Positions 61,410-64,000 of a DNA stretch of 64,000 nucleotides are shown in pieces. Numbering within the stretch: position 1 is the stretch's first letter; each line of letters opens with the position of its first letter. This DNA comes from Negativicoccus succinicivorans (GTDB taxonomy: Bacteria; Bacillota; Negativicutes; Veillonellales; Negativicoccaceae): assembly GCF_018372215.1 (NCBI RefSeq), contig NZ_JAHAJN010000001.1:124001-188000 (forward strand). Direction: 5' to 3'. The position numbers were made by a program, and so were the translations under genes. Below the pieces are notes generated by a model. It was not told the DNA's origin. It did not search any database and saw nothing but the letters and a program-made list of their open reading frames with translations.

Positions 61410-63426
61410 TCGCCCGACTCCTGTATCCGTTCAATGCACTTAACACATAAGTTCCGAGAATCACAATAACCCCTACCAAGATACCAATCAATACACCATT
61501 TACACCCCGTAACGTACTCATCCATAACGGGGAGCGCATATGTGCAAACGTTTCTACTATCGAAGCTTGGCCAATACCCGCAGCGATGACCAATAAAAAG
61601 TGCAACCACTGCGGCCAACGTTTCGCCAAAGCAAGAGGTACAAGCAAAAAGGCCGGATGTCCGATCAAGAATTCTTTTGACCGTGGACGCACCGCAAGCG
61701 TTGATTCCAAGAAACGTCGTAATGAAATTTCCAACTGCGATACCGGTACTCCTTCTTCATGGCCGCTGCGACCAATGAAAATCAGTCCTGCAATGCCGAT
61801 AAATCCGGCCAACATCAAGGTTCCTACGCGTACCGGCAGGTGTAAAAACCGAGCAGCGAAATCAGGAAAATCTTGCCAATTCTCATACGCGTGACTGCGA
61901 AACGTCGGGAAAATGCGTACATATAAAATAGCTACACATATAACCGGCAATAAAAATGCCGCTTTAACGCCGCGGAAAATTTCCATTTCCATAAAGAAAG
62001 GCGTCGCCGCTAATATTGCACTTAAAAGCCAGCCACCAAGAAGAGAAAACAGACTGACAAGCGCCAATTGCACAATCGCTTTCCCGAATAAACTCCAACG
62101 CGATTCCATTTCGTGCCAATCGACTTGCCGCCAATAACGGAAAACACCGTACATGGCTACCGTCGGCGTAGTCACCGCAATCAACAAGCCTGCTACCTGA
62201 CGAGCAAGAATTTGCCAGTGGGTAAAAAGCAAAGTCCCTAAGCCGATAAACGTAAGCAGTGCCAGCCCATAACCGATTTTTCGGCGAGCTCCGGTCAATG
62301 CACAAAATGCGGCTCCGGTTAATGCGCCCACACCCAATAATACGAGCAACTGTAAAGCGCGACTTTCATGAAAATGAGGCATGACGCTTGCCTTACCGAG
62401 TGTGTAACCGTGCGCCTGCAGTTTTTCAGCCGTTAAAGCGATGTAGCTCGTGTCCGACTCTAAAAGAGTTTTGCCGGGAATCGGTCGTTTATACGTGGAA
62501 AACAAATTTAATCGAATATTACGTTCCGTGTCGCTGATGAAATGACGCTGCGAAGCCTCCTCCGCGCTCAATTTCACCAGTTCATCGCGAAACATACTAT
62601 AGGCGCGCACACCATAATAGTCCAGGTGTTTCACCATATCCACGGCGCCCAGCTGCTTTTCAAATTGCAACTGTGTCGGCGATTCCAGCAACGCCACCGG
62701 AATGCCGCGCGCCTTTAGTCCTTCGCCGATATAATCCATCTGGCCAGGGTATCCGAATGCTTCCTGGCCGACAAAAATAATAGCGCGCACAGGTTCATTT
62801 GCATCCAAGCGTGTCAGGAAATGATCCGCCTTCGCCTTAGTCATAGCGGTATAATTCGTTGGTCGTACAACTACGCCGAACCCACGGCTCTGAATGTCTT
62901 TTATTTCAGCAGCCGAAATGCCGAGACTCATTTGATGGAGAGCCTTTTCGTCAATCGCCTTAATTCCCAGCATGAATTTTCCGTCCGATGTGGTGGCTTT
63001 CGTCACTGCGCCTTGAGGCAGTCGTAAAGCCAAGTCTTCGCTTGCTTCCTGCAAACGTTCATTGGCTCCGGTTTTTTCGGTCGCCGTCATAACGACAGAA
63101 TCCGAAGCCATGCCCAAGCGCATTTTATCCTCTGTTGAAAGTTGGGATGAGATCTGTACATAACCGTTGTTGATAAGTTTTTCAACGGTAGCGTCATAAA
63201 CGGCAAAAGACGTGACGCCTGCCTTGCGAAACAGGGCAAGCGCCTCGTCTACAGTTTTTCCTTCGCTTGCTGCAAGTTCCGTGACATGTCCGTAATCATA
63301 GACCATTTCCACACTGCGATTGGCGTTTTCAACGGTCATTCGTTGCCAATTAACGGCACCTGCAGCTATAAATGCAATCCCCAACAACACTATAAAAATC
63401 GCATTCTTTTTCAAATAATCAAACAT
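61396..63426 (-). CDS. DUF5693 family multipass membrane protein
   Basis: A 676-residue protein: one N-terminal helix (about 10-26), a soluble domain of about 320 residues (about 35-360), then about seven to nine helices from residue 365 to the end. Homologues travel with csaB in Clostridia and Negativicutes, suggesting a role in export or modification of the pyruvylated polysaccharide; this is inference. No enzymatic motif is recognised. Confidence 0.82.
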   Translation of the reverse strand: MFDYLKKNAIFIVLLGIAFIAAGAVNWQRMTVENANRSVEMVYDYGHVTELAASEGKTVDEALALFRKAGVTSFAVYDATVEKLINNGYVQISSQLSTEDKMRLGMASDSVVMTATEKTGANERLQEASEDLALRLPQGAVTKATTSDGKFMLGIKAIDEKALHQMSLGISAAEIKDIQSRGFGVVVRPTNYTAMTKAKADHFLTRLDANEPVRAIIFVGQEAFGYPGQMDYIGEGLKARGIPVALLESPTQLQFEKQLGAVDMVKHLDYYGVRAYSMFRDELVKLSAEEASQRHFISDTERNIRLNLFSTYKRPIPGKTLLESDTSYIALTAEKLQAHGYTLGKASVMPHFHESRALQLLVLLGVGALTGAAFCALTGARRKIGYGLALLTFIGLGTLLFTHWQILARQVAGLLIAVTTPTVAMYGVFRYWRQVDWHEMESRWSLFGKAIVQLALVSLFSLLGGWLLSAILAATPFFMEMEIFRGVKAAFLLPVICVAILYVRIFPTFRSHAYENWQDFPDFAARFLHLPVRVGTLMLAGFIGIAGLIFIGRSGHEEGVPVSQLEISLRRFLESTLAVRPRSKEFLIGHPAFLLVPLALAKRWPQWLHFLLVIAAGIGQASIVETFAHMRSPLWMSTLRGVNGVLIGILVGVIVILGTYVLSALNGYRSRANEEA

Positions 63427-63435
63427 CGGTCCATC

Positions 63436-64000
63436 CTAACGAACCAACGCCGTCATAACGACGCTGTGATTGCTGAGTTCTACTTTATTCGCTGTAACAG
63501 GCCATGGGAAGTCACGGAAATCATACACCTTAATCGGTTTCATAAAATTAGTCGTAACACCGGCAAAGCCCATATTATTAAATTTCAAATCGGTCGGACG
63601 AATTTGCAGAACATTGTCATATAAAAGCGGTTCACCCGAAACAAGAACCGTACCGGATAATAATCCGGCCAAGTCAACATTACCGGTAACGTTGATTTGG
63701 CGATCATCAATTTTCACTTGTAAATTGTCGATATTATCGACATGCCCCTGCAGGTAAGTTTGCAGATCCGCTGCCGTCAATGTCGCCCCCAGTGTACCGC
63801 CGCCTATAGATTCCGGTTCAAAACGGTGGTCAGCGAGCAATTTCCGCATGTTAAATTTGACGTTGTGTAAATCAATCGTCAAGCGATCATACGTCAACGG
63901 ATCTAACGCTACCCGCGAGCCGTCAGCACGAATATGGCTCACCGTTCCCGCCAAAAGCAATAACGGATTCTGTAAATCCATTTTCACTTCCATTTTTTCC
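63436..64000 (-). CDS. DUF2993 (LmeA-like) family protein, 5' end cut by window edge
   Basis: A 188-codon open frame to the right edge, with no in-frame stop before it. The beta-rich DUF2993 pattern (KFNMRKLLADHRFE, TAADLQTYLQ, GLLSGTVLVSG) is present. The family binds phospholipid and is involved in envelope biogenesis in actinobacteria. ATG 63993 is the only start in view and is unlikely to be the real one, as the family usually has an N-terminal segment. Lies 9 nt before the DUF5693 start. Confidence 0.8.
   Translation of the reverse strand, partial: EKMEVKMDLQNPLLLLAGTVSHIRADGSRVALDPLTYDRLTIDLHNVKFNMRKLLADHRFEPESIGGGTLGATLTAADLQTYLQGHVDNIDNLQVKIDDRQINVTGNVDLAGLLSGTVLVSGEPLLYDNVLQIRPTDLKFNNMGFAGVTTNFMKPIKVYDFRDFPWPVTANKVELSNHSVVMTALVR

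Overview
The window looks like a chromosomal segment of an anaerobic, non-spore-forming member of the Firmicutes, most likely class Negativicutes (Veillonella/Megasphaera/Dialister-like). This rests on Firmicutes-type gene order (M24 peptidase-efp-asp23-nusB-xseAB-ispA-tlyA-nadK-argR-recN; remA-gmk-rpoZ-coaBC-priA-def-fmt-rsmB-rlmN-stp-prkC-rsgA-rpe; obgE-yhbY-nadD-yqeK-LCP-rsfS), moderate GC by eye, Firmicutes-type LexA boxes, and sporulation genes missing from positions they hold in spore formers. No phage, IS element, plasmid module or CRISPR array was seen; the only mobile-type gene is one tyrosine recombinase.

Layout. 1-3.8 kb (+): the end of cobalamin biosynthesis (cbiB cut by the edge, cobS, a PduX-like threonine kinase, cobD, cobC). 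3.9-14.3 kb (+): M24 peptidase, efp, two Asp23-family genes, nusB, a TsaD paralogue, xseA/xseB, ispA, a DUF212 protein, tlyA, nadK, argR, recN. 14.4-17.2 kb (+): dapB-asd-dapA behind its own promoter. 17.2-18.3 kb: lexA and a divergent small LysM membrane protein with three LexA boxes between them, an arrangement like lexA-yneA of Bacillus. From 18.3 kb to the right edge every protein gene except rqcH is on the - strand, so the two halves converge near 18 kb.

18.3-28.3 kb (-): a tyrosine recombinase, then a nine-gene apparent operon read as FMN riboswitch-ribD-ribE-ribBA-ribH-hslO-mtnP-mtnA-ahcY-mtaD that ends at a long perfect hairpin. It joins flavin synthesis, the redox chaperone Hsp33 and removal of the SAM by-products MTA and SAH. 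The nucleoside phosphorylase carries Asn where MTA phosphorylases have Asp, suggesting a deaminate-first route through methylthioinosine and S-inosylhomocysteine. 28.3-40.7 kb (-): rpe, rsgA, prkC, stp, rlmN, rsmB, DUF116, fmt, def, priA, then metK behind a SAM-I riboswitch. 40.7-45.7 kb: coaBC-rpoZ-gmk-remA-dapF (-) and rqcH (+), whose predicted promoters lie on the same 31 bp in opposite directions. 46.0-46.5 kb (-): five tRNA genes (Asp, Phe, Gly, Cys, Leu in transcription order) with a consensus promoter and a terminator.

46.5-64 kb (-): trkH-trkA, cvfB, rsfS, an LCP-family protein, yqeK, nadD, a new 44-residue membrane peptide, a relic of proA, yhbY, obgE, ctpA, an EnvC-like M23 protein, ftsX-ftsE, a split transketolase, csaB, a large DUF5693 membrane protein and a DUF2993 protein cut by the edge. 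The right part is mostly envelope growth and division. The most unusual items are the proA relic with the adjacent mini-membrane protein, the recombinase with its perfect 22-bp inverted repeat near the strand-polarity switch, the rib-mtn/ahcY operon, and the fully overlapping divergent promoters.
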